Position numbers and translations under genes: made by a program. 64,000 bases of DNA from Bromus sterilis (taxonomy: Eukaryota > Streptophyta > Magnoliopsida > Poales > Poaceae). Positions 47,023 to 59,500 of this stretch are shown one piece after another. The stretch is from contig OX465597.1 of the NCBI GenBank assembly GCA_950022295.1, positions 191,579,016-191,643,015 of the forward strand, in the 5' to 3' direction. The notes beneath the pieces were generated by a model that saw only the letters and a list, made by a program, of their open reading frames with translations, was not told the origin of the DNA and did no database searches. How positions within the stretch are numbered: the stretch's first letter is position 1; each line of letters starts with the position of its first letter.

Positions 47023-47957
47023 TGGGGATCCACAATAACAACTAGAACAAGGGGGATACAAACACAATTAAGACAAGAGACAAAGGGGAACAAGATCCAA
47101 ACACAAACACTCAAATCCACTCCCAAATACCACACATCACAAGATCCATACACCACAAGAGGTAAGCTTGGTAGTCTCCCTCTCCTTCTATGAATAGGAT
47201 TGGGTTCCTCTCCTTCTATGAGTGGGGAGAGGAGGTAGGAGGAAAGCTTGAGAGGATCTCAAGGATATCTAATTCCCTAGGGGAAGAAGGAGCTAAGCTC
47301 TCAAGTCTTTGGATAATTTCTTAGCTAACCCTAGAACGGAGGTAGGAGAAGAGTACTTATAGTCCTGGTGCAAAATGAAGGGTTACATGGCTAACACAGT
47401 CCAGATCTGCGACTGGAGCGGTTGTACCGGCCTGCACGACCGATAGTACCGGTAATTCAGAAGTACCGGTACAACCGGGGTGGTACCGGTCCGATACCGC
47501 CCTCAATAGAAGCATTTCACGTTGTCGGGCGGTAGTATCGCTCTGCCAGGGCGGTAGTACCGCTTGGCCGGTAGTACCGCTCTCCCGGGCGGTAGTTCTT
47601 GTTGCGCTCCAGACAGCTAGGCTCCAGGTGCCGGTAGGTGTCTCCAGGCACCGGTAGTACCGCCCGACCGGTAGTACCGCCCTCTAGGCCGTTAGTACCG
47701 GTCCCTGAAGGTGTGGTCTTCCTCCCTTCATGTTCCCGGGGCTCCCCTTCCGTTGTGGCCTCTCCTTGTCCATCTCCTTGGTACCTAATGATGCATAACA
47801 TATCTGTATGAGGTAGTACCCAAGTTTCACATGTATTGAGGTGTATTTCTGAGAGGAGCGAGTTAAACTTTGTTCCAAAGGCGCGTGCCTGTGCTCTCGT
47901 CAATGGTCCACGTGAAGGAGATGTATCCATGGTGATGTGGTTGGATGCTCTGCATCA
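47023..47957 (-). repeat. G 3' LTR (right boundary firm, left boundary tentative)
   Basis: Minus-strand start TGATGCAGAGCATCC after the PPT. As in A, B, D and F, its beginning encodes a pol tail (GPLTRAQARAFGTKFNSLL at 47910-47850), followed by a palindrome array and a TATA-like CTATAAGTAC near 47360. The end at 47023 (GGATCCCCA) is a guess. Confidence 0.55.
47410..47705. repeat. Array of odd-centred palindromes (GGTA-G-TACC) in LTR G
   Basis: Exact GGTAGTACC at 47553, 47570, 47653 and 47670, and about eight degenerate versions (GGTTGTACC, GATAGTACC, GGTAGTATC, GTTAGTACC and others), most in a GCGGTAGTACCGC context. Same place in the LTR as the array in D: after the pol-tail frame, upstream of the TATA. 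Confidence 0.9.
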
Positions 47958-50900
47958 TCTCCCCCCCTTGGGGAAGATCCGTCCACGGATCAAGGTCCCC
48001 ATCAGCATGGTAAGGCGCAAGGTCGGAGATGTTGAAGGTGTTGCTCACCGAGTATTTGTCGGTGGGGATATCCACCGTGTAGGCGTTGTTGTTGATCTTG
48101 GTGAGAATCTTGAATGGCCCGTCGGCCCGAGGAAGAAGCTTGGACGTGCGGGCATCCGGGAACCGGTCTTTGCGAAGGTATATCCACACTAAGTCACCCG
48201 GTTCGAACGTGCTTGGTTTCTTGTGTATATTCATCTTGTATGCATGGGCTTGAACGTGTTTCTCGATAGTTGTCCGTGTAGCTTCATGGAGTCTCTTGAG
48301 GAAACTTGCCCGTGCGCTAGCATCCATGTTGGCGCGTTCTTGGAGTGGTAGAGGTAGGATGTCCAATGGGCACAAAGAGTTGAACCGATAGACAACCTCG
48401 AATGGAGACCGCTTCGTGGTGGAGTGCATGGCACGGTTGTAGGCGAACTCCTCCACCGGGAAGTGATCTTCCCACTCCTTGATGTTATTTTTGATGAGCG
48501 TGCAGAGTAGAGTTGATAGGGAGCGGTTCACAACTTCCGTTTGTCCGTCCGTCTGTGGGTGATATGCCGTGGAGAAGAGGAGCTTGATGCCGAGCTTGGC
48601 GCATAGTGTCTTCCAAAAGTAGCTTAGAAACTTCACATCACGGTCGGAGACAATGGACTTGGGCACGCCATGGAGTCGAAGAATCTCCCTACAAAATATG
48701 TTAGCAATATGCGAGGCATCATCTGTTTTACTACACGGGAGAAAATGTGCCATTTTGGAGAATCTATCAACTACCACAAATATAGAATCCTTGCCATTTC
48801 TTGTACGCGGTAGACGAAGAACGAAATCCATGCTAATGTGTTCCCATGGTACATGAGGAATAGGCAAAGGCATATAGAGACCATGTGATAGAGATTTTGA
48901 CTTAGCCTTTTGACAAGTGTGGCACCGTTGTACAAGTCGTCCCACGTCACGGAACATCTTTGGCCAAAAGAAGTTGGGGAAGAGTGTATCGTATGTTTTG
49001 TCACGACCAAAGTGTCCCATGAGACCACCGCCATGAGATTCCTGCAAAAGGAGAAGACGCAAAGAACACTCGGGAATGCAAAGCTTGTTAGCGCGCATGA
49101 GATATCCATCATTTATATAGTAATTGTTCCAAGTGGTGTGTCGTGTGCAATTGGCAAAAGGTGTAGCAAAGAAAGGGTCGTGTGCATAAAGATCTTTGAT
49201 GTGCTCAAAGCCCACAATGTCAAATTCAAGCTTGGTTGTAAGCATGCATCTACGTGACAAGGCATCCGCGACGACATTGTCATTGCCCTTTTTATACATG
49301 ATGATATAAGGGAAAGACTCAATGAATTCACTCCATCTAGCATGTCTACGGTTCAATTTGGTTTGAGACTTCAAGTACTTAAGAGATTCATGGTCCGAGT
49401 GAATAATGAATTCCCTAGGGAGAAGATAGTGTTCCCAAACTTGTAAGACACGGATCAACGCATAGAGTTCCTTATCGTATATAGGGTAGTTCAAATGGGC
49501 GCCGGGGAGTTTTTCGCTAAAGTAGGCTACCGGTCGTCTATCTTGCATAAGCACATCTCCTATACCCGTGCCACTAGCGTCACAATGAACTTCAAAAGGT
49601 TTATAAAAATTGGGTAACACAAGTAAGGGGGCATGGGTGAGGCGATGTTTGAGTTCATTGAAAGCCTTTTCTTGGGAGGGTCCCCAAATAAAAGGTGCAT
49701 TCTTTTTGCTCAAAGCGTGTAAAGGTGACGCAATGTTGCTAAAGTCTTTAACGAAGCGGCGGTAGAATCCGGCTAGCCCAAGGAAACTCTAGGCTTGAGA
49801 TAGGGTGGTAGGGTTAGGCCAAGTTTTAATTGCGTTTACTTTAGTTTCATCAACTTCAATGCCATTGGAGGAAACGACAAAGCCAAGGAATATGAGTTTG
49901 GGAGTGCAAAAAGTACATTTTTCAAGATTAGCATATAATTGTTCTTTACGCAACACTTGAAGCACTTCACGAATATGGCGAGCATGTTCCTCTATGGATT
50001 TGCTATAAATGAGGATATCATCAAAGTAAACGACAACGAACTTGCCAATGAGATAGCGAAGAACATAGTTCATAACGCGCATGAAAGTACTAGGTGCTTC
50101 GGATAGGCTGAATGGCATAACGAACCATTCATAGAGACCACTTTTGGTCTTGAAGGCGGTTTTCCATTCATCGCCAACTTGCATACGTATTTGGTGATAG
50201 CCACTCTTAAGGTCAATTTTTGTGAAAATTATGGCGCCGGATAGTTCGTCAAGCATGTCATCTAAGCGAGGGATGGGGTGTCTATAGCGCACGGTAATGT
50301 TATTGATGGGACGACAATCACAACACATGAGCCACGTGCCATCTTTCTTTGGCATAATTAGGACCGGTACCGCGCAAGGGCTAAGGCTTTCGTGAACATA
50401 CCCTTTCTCGAGTAGTTGTTCGACTTGGCGTTGAATCTCCTTTGTCTCCTCGGGGTTGGTGCGGTAAGGTGCCCGGTTAGGGAGGGGGGCGCCGGGTATG
50501 AGGTCGATGCGGTGCTCAATTCCATGAAGTGGTGGAAGACCCGGTGGTAGCTCGTCGGGGAAGACGTCCTCAAATTCCTGCAAAATAGTAGCTATAGCAC
50601 GAGGAAGAGGGGGTGAGTCATTAGGTAAGAGCACATCATCCTTGTACAAAAGTACAAAATTAGGAATATGGGATGGGTTATTCCGCACTTCTTGGACCTC
50701 TCGTTTGGTGGCTAGTAAGATGGTGTCATTGGTGGTATGCCTCATGGGGTCACTCATATTTGGCTTGTGGCTCTCACTCGCTTTGTGGTGGTTCTCTCTC
50801 TCACTTTTTTCCCCATGAGGGTTGGAAGTGTGTATTTTGTCGGCGATCACTTGACTTGGGGTCATGGGATGAAGGACCAATTCTTTTCCCCTCCACTTGA

Positions 50901-51327
50901 AGATATAGTGATTGGTGCGACCATTGTGTAGAACACTCCTATCAAATTGCCAAGGCCGGCCCAAGAGCAAATGACACACGCTCATTGGTACCACGTCACA
51001 TTCCAATGTGTCTTCGTAGGCACCAATTTTGAATGAGACTTCCACCGTGTGGTCCACTTTTATGGAGCCGGAGTCACTAAGCCATTGCACCTTGTATGGG
51101 TGAGGGTGCTTCTTCTTGATGAGGTTGAGTTTGGTACAAAGTTCTTCGCTTGCCAAGTTATGGCAACTTCCGCCATCAATAATGACCTTCACGGATCGCC
51201 CTTTGATACTCGCCTTGGTGTGGAAGATGTGGCACCTTTGATTCTCATCGAGCTCTTGTTGAAGATTCAACACCTTGGACACCACGAGGGAGGTACTTGC
51301 ATCATTGTCACAATATATGTGGCCGTC
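47863..51327 (-). pseudogene. G pol polyprotein (protease to integrase), truncated and broken
   Basis: Minus frame: protease VIIDGGSCHNLAS, connector with LLGRPWQFDRSV, RT (VVYFDDILIYS near 50020), then an in-frame TAG at 49791-49789 at the start of the GLAGFYRRF block. The same frame continues with RNase H (CDASGTGIG), the HHCC finger, integrase (MDFVLRLPRT, VSDRDVKFLS, TDGQTEVVNRS) and FNISDLAPY. Near 47960 a seven-G run puts the tail out of frame with GPLTRAQARAF. Upstream it ends at 51327, where H is inserted. Recognisably related to A/B pol but clearly a different family. Confidence 0.85.
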
Positions 51328-54300
51328 TGTAACACCCTCAGAAGCCTGTAACAGTAACCCTCATTACTGTTGGTCCTTACTGTAGTTTAATCACTAATGA
51401 TTCCCCCTGTCCTTGATAAAACTTTGTGTTGAGCTTAATCAAAACCTGGATGTGAGTGATCAACACCCAAGTTTCTTTGCATGATCACTTGTATTCATAA
51501 TCATAAGTCAAAACCCTAAAACCCCTTTGTTGGAATATTTAAAAAATAGGTGGAAATAAAATATTTTCCAAAAATCATGAGGCCACTTTTATAAAATCAC
51601 AAATATTCAGTGGGCCATGCCCATGTGATTTTGGATATTTATAATGCCACTGAAAATTCCAAACAATTGATACACGTGTTTAAACAGCACTTTTGGCTGG
51701 TTTAATATTTAAAAGAAATATTGAATCTTTTTCTTTGGCACCCAAACTTTTTGTGTCACCTCTGTCTGGTGTCACACTAATTATGTCATTGTTTTACCAT
51801 TTGAAAAAAATGCTAAAGGCACCTAATTAATTACAAACAGGAAACGCAGAACGGAAAAGAATAAAAAGTCAAAACACTATCTAGCGCCCGTGGGCAATAC
51901 CCCCAGCCCAACCCCCCAGCCCACCCCGGCTCTCTCTCTCTCCTTCCACCTGCCCCCTCCCCTGTTCCAACCACCCCGCACGGCGCCATGCCCAGAACGT
52001 GCTCGACGCCGTGCCCCGGGCCCTCCTGCCTCTCCCGTCGTCGCCGCGCTGCTCGAACCGGATAAGAACACTGCCCTGGACACCCTGGACGCCCCGCGAG
52101 ATCTTTTCCCCCCACCCACCGCTCGTTCCCGTCTTCCTCCTCCCGCCAGGCGCCGCCATGGCTGCCCCCTCGTGAACACGCGCACCCACACGGCCTCCCA
52201 GCCCACTCCCCTGTGTCCAATCGACGCGCCCTCGCCGTCTTCGTCTCTGAGCTGAAGAGGAGGAGCCCGGAGCCACTGTACGCGCCGGAATCGTCGCCTT
52301 CGTCTACCTCAGGCCGGCGAGCTCGAGCTCGAATTCCGCCGCCACCGTTCGTCCCCGCGCCCGCTGCCACCACTACTGTGCTCCTGGTGAGCACCGCTAC
52401 CCTCTGCACATGCTCGTCGTCGCCCGAATGGCCCCAGGACAGAAGCCCCCTTTTGCATATTCCGGTGGCCGCCATTGTTGAAGTGGCCGTGCACCTAAGC
52501 CCCCGTAGCTCACGCCTTTGACTCCTACGAGTTCCCACGGGTCAGTGTGTTCGTTTTGGTGCGGCGGAAAGGAAGAATTCGCCGCGAGGAGCAAGACGCC
52601 ATTTGAGACCGTAGCACTGGCCGCCATTTTTGACCTAGTCCTCCACTCCGGCCGCCCCACCTTTCTCCCCCGGCATGAATCGATGCGGCTTGGTGCGCTG
52701 CGTCAATAGCAACAAGCGGCGCCTCTTTTGGTGCTCGGAATCGAGCTGTAGCTCGAGTTCGCCGGAATCTGCTCGCCGGCGAGCCGCCGACGAGTCGCCT
52801 GTGCCACTGACTTATGGCCCCACCAGTCAGTTAGGTCATTAGCGACTTGGTTAAGGCTTAATCACCCACTGACATGCGGGCCACCCCGGGAAATCTTTTG
52901 TTAGGAAAATAAAATTGATAAATCAAATAAGTTAGTATGACATGTGGGCCTAGCCCACTTAACCCACTGTTAGTTCAAACTAATTGTTAAATTAAAACCT
53001 GAGACACTTACACCTGGGCCCCCCTTGTCAGGTTTTTCTATTTATTAAAAGATTTAATAAAAATTGGGTCACTGACATGTGGGTCCAGAGGCATTTTCTG
53101 ATTTAATTAAATGTTTTATAAATAACAGAGGCTGACATGTGGGTCCCACATGTCAGCACTGTTCTGGATAATGTTGTGGATAATGTTTTGGATAATGTTT
53201 AATAAATAATAAAAGAAATTCCAAAAAATCATTTAAATTGATTTAAACTTTGAAATTCAATATATTTTAAACCGTAACTCAGATTCAAAAACTTTATACA
53301 TGAAAATTAATCAGAAAAATATAACGAATACGGATATGCTATCTGTATGTCTACCACCCCCCTCTAACGTACCGAACATCGACATTCCCCCTTCGGGCTG
53401 TCTGTCGATAATTCCCGGTACCGATAAAAGTTGTCCGGATGAAAAACTTTTGTATACGAAAGTTGCTCAGAACGGATCACCGAGTTCGGTTATGATACCC
53501 ATACCCCCACCACACCCCTCTAACATGCCGAACATCGAACCGTCCCCCTCCGGTACCGTCAGTCCGATAATTGCCCGATACCGATAAACCCTCCGGATGA
53601 ATTTATTCCGAACACGAATGTTTCTCGGAATAGATCAACTCACACGGATACACCCCCCTTATGTTGTTCCGGTAACCACGACACCTCCGGCTTGATCCTT
53701 CCCCCTCCGGACACCCTATCCGGTAATCATCCGGAGCCGGTAGTTCATCCTCAGATGAATTTCCGCTCCGAGCAACGTGCATTGCACTGCGTTAGAATAC
53801 CGTTAACGTTTCATCTATCATGTCATGCATCTATTTGTATATGCTTGCTGTGTATTTACTGTTTCTTCCCCCCCTTAATCTCCGGTAGACCCCGCTGCTG
53901 CCGTCGACTACACCGCTGCTGAGTACGACTACGTCGTCGACGACCCTACTACTACCGTCGAGCTTGCAGGCAAGCAGAGCCATTCTTTTCCCCAGATATC
54001 GCCTATCTTTCCGTACTTTTCTTGCACTAGGCATTGTTACTGCTGCTGCTACGATTACAATCCTATTCAACTGCATAGCCTGATTTTTGTCGCCCCTTGA
54101 TGTGCCTTCCTTTATCCTAGGCTGCCTATTATTATTATTATGCATTATTCAGTAGTGAGCCCTGCGCATTGTTAGCTAGGATTAGATAGAGGGTCGTGAT
54201 CACTCAGGGGAGTGGACGCGGATACAAATATTATAACTGCACAGGTACGGTACAATGCAGGCACCGTCTAAGGCCCCTATCTGGGTTATGCCTAGTCACC

Positions 54301-55935
54301 TCAAGTGTGAGCTATCAAGGAGTAATCCTTGTACTCCACTCGAGGCTGACTTTGTCTTGCCGTCATAGGGTCCTGAACAACGGTTGACTTCAGGTAAGAA
54401 GTCGGGCGACCCAACGGTGCTCGCGAGAGGTATTACGACGGGACGACAGGGAGGGTACGACCAGTGTACCGGTGTGCTTGGCCCCTGATCGTTGGCCGCG
54501 AGAGTTACCAAACCACGAAAGTCGAGCTCCTCCAGGAGCACACGCGAGACAAGGTAAGGAGACGGTTCACCTTGTTGGTAACCGCAGTGACTTGGTGGGA
54601 CGACGGGGCAGGCACCGATGTACTGGTGGTCCTGGCTGCTGTCGTTGTCCGCGGGTCAGTTAAGTCGAGGCAACGATAACGGTTGTCACGCAGGTTAATT
54701 AAAATGCTAAATGGTTCAGTGAATGTCTTGAGTTGGCTATATGCCATGTACACACTACCTACCCGTGGGAATTACGAGTTATGGGCTCCTCTGCTTCTTA
54801 GTGTCATCCGAGGACTCTTCAGACGTCAGCAGTACCGCGGCCTGCGCCGGGAAGTGGTGTTGTCTTATTTGCCGCGACAGTGTGATTTTTATTTGCTTTG
54901 ATTTAACTTCACCGGCCAGCCTCGCACCGTGCAGGAGTACGTCAGGGGTTAGGGTCCAAAGCCCCGCGTACATAGGATATAGTCCGGCGGATGACCTCTC
55001 TGTTGAGTTTGAAAGATGGGCTATGAAGTGTCGGATAGCCTCGGTGGAGCGTTCCCTAACAAGGTTCCCGCCACCCTGGAGATCCGTGCGTGTAGCGTAA
55101 CACAAGTGCACCCCTGCAGGGAAGATTAATCTATTCGGATAGCCGTGTCCACGGTAACAGGACGCTTTATGCTGAAGCTGGATCTTACCACTAGAAACTA
55201 TTATTAAACTGTATGGTTCCGGGTTCTCTTCCTCGCGGGGATGTCGAGGAGGTGAACTCGGAGGCATTGCTAATTATTATAACTTATTATTATACAATGC
55301 TGCAGCAACTTCTGCTGCATTGTTACTTTATGTTTATATAAACTGTTGGCTGATTCTTACCTCATGCTGCAAGACATCGTCGAAAGATGCTAGTCTTCGA
55401 TAGGCCTAGCTTCTTACCTTGCTCTGAATTTCTGTCTTTCAGTCCACTATATACAGCCTCTTCTTTCCGTTGATACAATGCATAATGCTTAGTAGCGGAC
55501 GTAAGACTCGCGGGTATACTAGATACTCACCTGCTTTATTTCCTTTACTGTTTTGCCTGATCGGCCGCTGCAGCCGACGTTGGAGCCCAGGAGCAAGAGT
55601 ACCCCGGAGGCGCCTACTACGACGTCGAGTTCCCCGTCGACCAGGAGTAGTTTTGTGGATCCCAGGCAGGAGGCCTCGCCTTTTCGTTCCGTATCTCTGA
55701 TGTGATTTGTGCGAGCCTTCTTAAGGCAAAACTTGACTAACTATGTCTGTACTCAGATATTATGGCTTGTATGACTTATGTATTCGGGTCCGCGTGACCC
55801 CCTCTATTGTAATATATTTGTTTATCCTTTTGTGTTTAGTGTTGTGCTGTGATATTATCACCGTGGCACCCTAATCTCAGTCGTGTACCCTGTGTGTATG
55901 ATTACTGTACCCGGTCTGATTTTGGGGGCGTCACA
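51328..55935 (+). repeat. H 5' LTR (about 4608 bp)
   Basis: Starts TGTAACACCCTCAG and ends GGGGGCGTCACA. Contents: GC-rich block 51890-52560 (coding-like composition but not conserved as a frame between the two LTR copies), TGACATGTGGG repeats and a 27-bp palindrome near 53131, GGATAATGTT tandem copies (53164-53200), and a TATA-like CTATATACAG near 55446. None of its open frames is believed to be a gene. Confidence 0.88.
53131..53157. repeat. 27-bp perfect palindrome in H LTR
   Basis: Arms GCTGACATGTGGG and CCCACATGTCAGC around a single T. The same sequence is in the 3' LTR at 62848-62874. Part of a cluster of TGACATG(T/C)GGG copies from 52871 on. Confidence 0.92.
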
Positions 55936-55955
55936 AGTTGGTATCAGAGCCGACT
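55936..55955 (+). other. H primer binding site
   Basis: AGTTGGTATCAGAGCCGACT directly after the LTR; the TGGTATCAGAGCC core matches the tRNA-Met primer class. The leader continues to 56587 with no recognised gene. Confidence 0.88.
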
Positions 55956-56587
55956 GCCTGTAGGAAGCCACCCCACCACTACCTGGTCGAAGTTGAGTCT
56001 AGACTTTGAAAAACTATTTTGCTAACTTAATATTTGGCTTACGGACCCACATCGATGTCACTACATGTGATATCTATGGGATTAGGATCCTTTTCTCCTT
56101 ACCTATGCTCTGGGCATCTGCTCTCTTGTCCTTGCTGGTAAGTTTTACAAAATCTGACATTAGGATCACGTTCTCTTGATTCCACCCGGCGTTTTTGGAG
56201 CTTCCCCCATTGATTGAGTCGTGTCGCAGGCGTCGTACGCTAGATCCCAGACCGCGGATCCCATTCTCATTCTGGGCAGGCCGCGCGTTCTCTGGCATCA
56301 ACTCCTGTGGCCAACAGTTTTCTTGCGGCGTGATTGACATAGTGGAATCTATGTCGCGTCGTGTAATCCTTACCGCGGTCTGCGCGCCGCCTAGAGAGTC
56401 TTTTTCCTTAATTTCTACGACGCTACGCTGCCCGATTTTCGATTGATTCTGTGTGCGAATGTGTATGTCTTAGATGACTACTCCTTTATATATCTGCGCC
56501 TCCTTTCGTTGTCGTTTTACTTCAGGCTTGATTCCGGTATCTCGCTAAATTTTCATCGCTGAAATACCCCTGTTAAATTCTAGCAGG

Positions 56588-59500
56588 ATGGCTGGTCGTG
56601 GTGGTCGTGGTCGGGGTCGTGCTGCCAACGACCCACCTCCGCCGCCGGATTACATGGCCGCGATGATGCAGCAGTTCGAGATGAACCGTCAGTTCATGAA
56701 GAATATCATGGCTCAGTTCCCCCAGCCGAATCAGAATGGGCACCACCATCAGCATGCCACCGTGACTCTGCACGACTTCACCCGCCTCAACCCCACTATG
56801 TTCCGCAACACTGTTCAGCCGCTGGATGCTGATGACTGGCTTCACGACATCACGCTAATGTCGATCCAGCCGACTATGTGAACTTTGCGTCTTATCATCT
56901 GACAGGCGCCGCTGCTCAGTGGTGGAGCACCCACAAACGTTCCCTGCCAGTTGAAGAAGTCATCACTTGGGATGAATTTCAGTCTGCCTTCCGCGCCCGC
57001 TACATTCCTCAGGGGATCATGGATCATAAGGCGGAAGAATTCCGTAACCTCACTCAGGGCGACATGACCGTTGAAGCCTATCAGCGTGAGTTCCTCAACC
57101 TCTCTCGCTATGCGGAAGGAGAGATCACCACTGATGCTCGCAGGCAGCAGAAGTTCCGTCGTGGCCTCAACCCAGAACTCAGGCTCGCTCTTGCCGTTCA
57201 TGATTTCGCCAACTTCGCCACCTTGGTGAACAAGGCTATCACCGTCGAGACTGCCCAGATGGAGCACAAGAACTCTCTGAAGCGTTATCGTGACGTTGGC
57301 TCATCTTCGGGCGCAACGCAGAAGCGTCGTATCTGGCTACCTACCAGTGTGACTCATTCAGCTGTCCCTGCTCCAAGGCCGTCTTATGCGGCACCTCGTC
57401 TGCCTCCACCACCGCAGATGCCAAGAGATCTGCCTGCACCACCCAATGCTACCCCACTTCATCCTCAGGATGGATTATGCTTCACGTGCCGCCAACCGGG
57501 GCACTTTTCCAGGGAGTGCCCCCAGAAACAGAAGCAACTGGTAGTTCACCCCGCTGGCCGTGGAAATGGTCGTGGCAACAACAGGACCCCCAACTATAAT
57601 ACTAGGTCTGCTGCTTATGCTCGTGGACATGCTAACCACGTCAATGTTGAAGAAGCTCAGCAACAACCCGCTACCGTGATGGGTACCCTTCTCGTTAATT
57701 CCGTACCTGCTGCTGTTTTATTTGATACAGGAGCATCGCATTCATTCATGTCGGAAGCATTTGCATTTTCGCATAACTTCAAGTACGAAACGATGAAACC
57801 ACCGATGGTTGTTCGCACCCCGATTGGCCAATGCCGAACCACCATGATAGTGCCAAACACCACCATTGAAATCGAAGGAGTTGAATTCTTTGCGTCGCCC
57901 ATCCTCCTGAAGTCTTCCACCATAGACCTCATTCTGGGAATGGATTGGTTGAAATTTCACGATGCCGCACTGTATTGTGGCACCAAGTCTGTCCAGCTTT
58001 TTCACCCCTCCGGTGGGATTGTTAACCACACCGCCCGAGTTACCCGTAATGCTGAAACGCAGATCTTTATGATGAATGCTTTGAATGTCTCACCTTTGAA
58101 AGGCATCGAGAATGTTCCGGTCGTTCGCGATTTTCCCGACGTCTTCCTAGAAGAACTGTCGGGAATACCCCCGATCAGAGAAGTTGAATTCGTCATCGAC
58201 TTGAAGCCAGGCACTGTTCCTATTGCCAAGCGTCCTTACAAGATGCCTCCACATGAACTCCTTAAGCTTAAGGAGGAAATCGACAAGGCACTTCAGAAAG
58301 GATTCATTCGCCCCAGTTCCTCAGCTTGGGGAGCACCTTCGCTCTTTGTCAAGAAGAGCGATGGGACAAACCGATTGGTCCAAGATTATCGGCCCATTAA
58401 CCAAGCCACCATCCAGAACAAATACCCACTTCCCCGAATCAACGATCTGTATGATCAACTTGCCGGATCCAAGGTGTTTTCTAAACTCGACTTGAGGTTG
58501 GGTTATCACCAAATCCGAGTCCGTGATGAGGACATTCCGAAGACTGCCTTCATTACTCGCTATGGTTCATACGAGTACACCGTCATGTCCTTTGGCTTAA
58601 CCAATGCTCCAGCCACCTTCTCCAGATTGATGAATTATATTTTCATGGAGTACCTCGACCAGTTCGTCGTGGTTTATCTGGATGATATATTGATATATTC
58701 CAAGAATGAAGAAGAACATGCTGAACATCTTCGTCTTATACTGGAGAAGCTTCGAGAACACAAACTAAGTGTGAGTTCTGGCTTCCCGAAGTAACCTACC
58801 TTGGACATGTGATTTCCAAGGATGGCATTGCCGTAACCCCAGAACGTATCCAGGCTATTCTTGACTGGACTCCTCCCAAGACCGTCAAGCAAGTCCGCAG
58901 TTTTCTCGGGCTCGCTAGCTATTGCCGCCGTTTCGTCGAGAATTTCTCCAAGATTGCCAGGCCTCTGACTAATCTGCTTCACAAAGGCGTCAAGTTTGAT
59001 TGGACAGATAAATTTCAAGAAAGTTTTCAAGCACTCAAGGACAAGCTAACTTCTCTCCCGGTGCTCGCTCCCCCTGATACTCAGAAGGACTTCGTAATAT
59101 ATTGCGACGCGTCTCGTCAAGGATTAGGCTGTGTCCTATTGCAAGAGCGCAAGGTGATTGCTTATGGCTCTCGTCAGTTGCGTGCTCACGAAGACAAATA
59201 CCCAACACATGATCTCGAATTGGCAGCAGTAATTTATGCATTGAAGCTGTGGCGACATTACCTCGTCGGTAATCGTTGCGAGGTCTACACCGACCACCAA
59301 AGTCTGAAGTACCTGTTTACTCAGCCAGACCTGAATCTTCGTCAACAACGATGGCTCGAGACAATAGCCGACTTCAACATGGATATTTCGTATACCCCTG
59401 GCAAAGCTAATGTGATGGCCGATGCCTTGAGCCGCAAAGCTTACTTTTCTGAACTTGAGGTTCAGGTGCAACAACCACTTCTGTATGAAGAGTTTCGCAA

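Larger units (their letters stand above)
47023..51327 (-). mobile_element. CRM-like gypsy element G, 5' part cut off by H
   Basis: A pol region runs 51327 to about 47863. A polypurine tract (minus CAAGGGGGGGAGA, 47970-47958) is followed by an LTR start TGATGCAGAGC at 47957. The LTR probably extends to 47023 (935 bp), but no partner LTR or TSD is visible. H inserted into its pol at 51327/51328; the rest of G must lie right of the window. Confidence 0.75.

Noticed and set aside
51831..52538. 235-codon minus-strand frame in H 5' LTR, with a 219-codon counterpart at 61596-62255
   Set aside because: The two copies of the LTR differ by 1-bp indels that change the frame, so the reading frame is not preserved; GC-rich composition alone explains it.
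53300..53587. 95-codon plus-strand frame in both H LTRs (also 63017-63304)
   Set aside because: Pro/Ser-rich without any recognisable domain, and far upstream of the LTR TATA.
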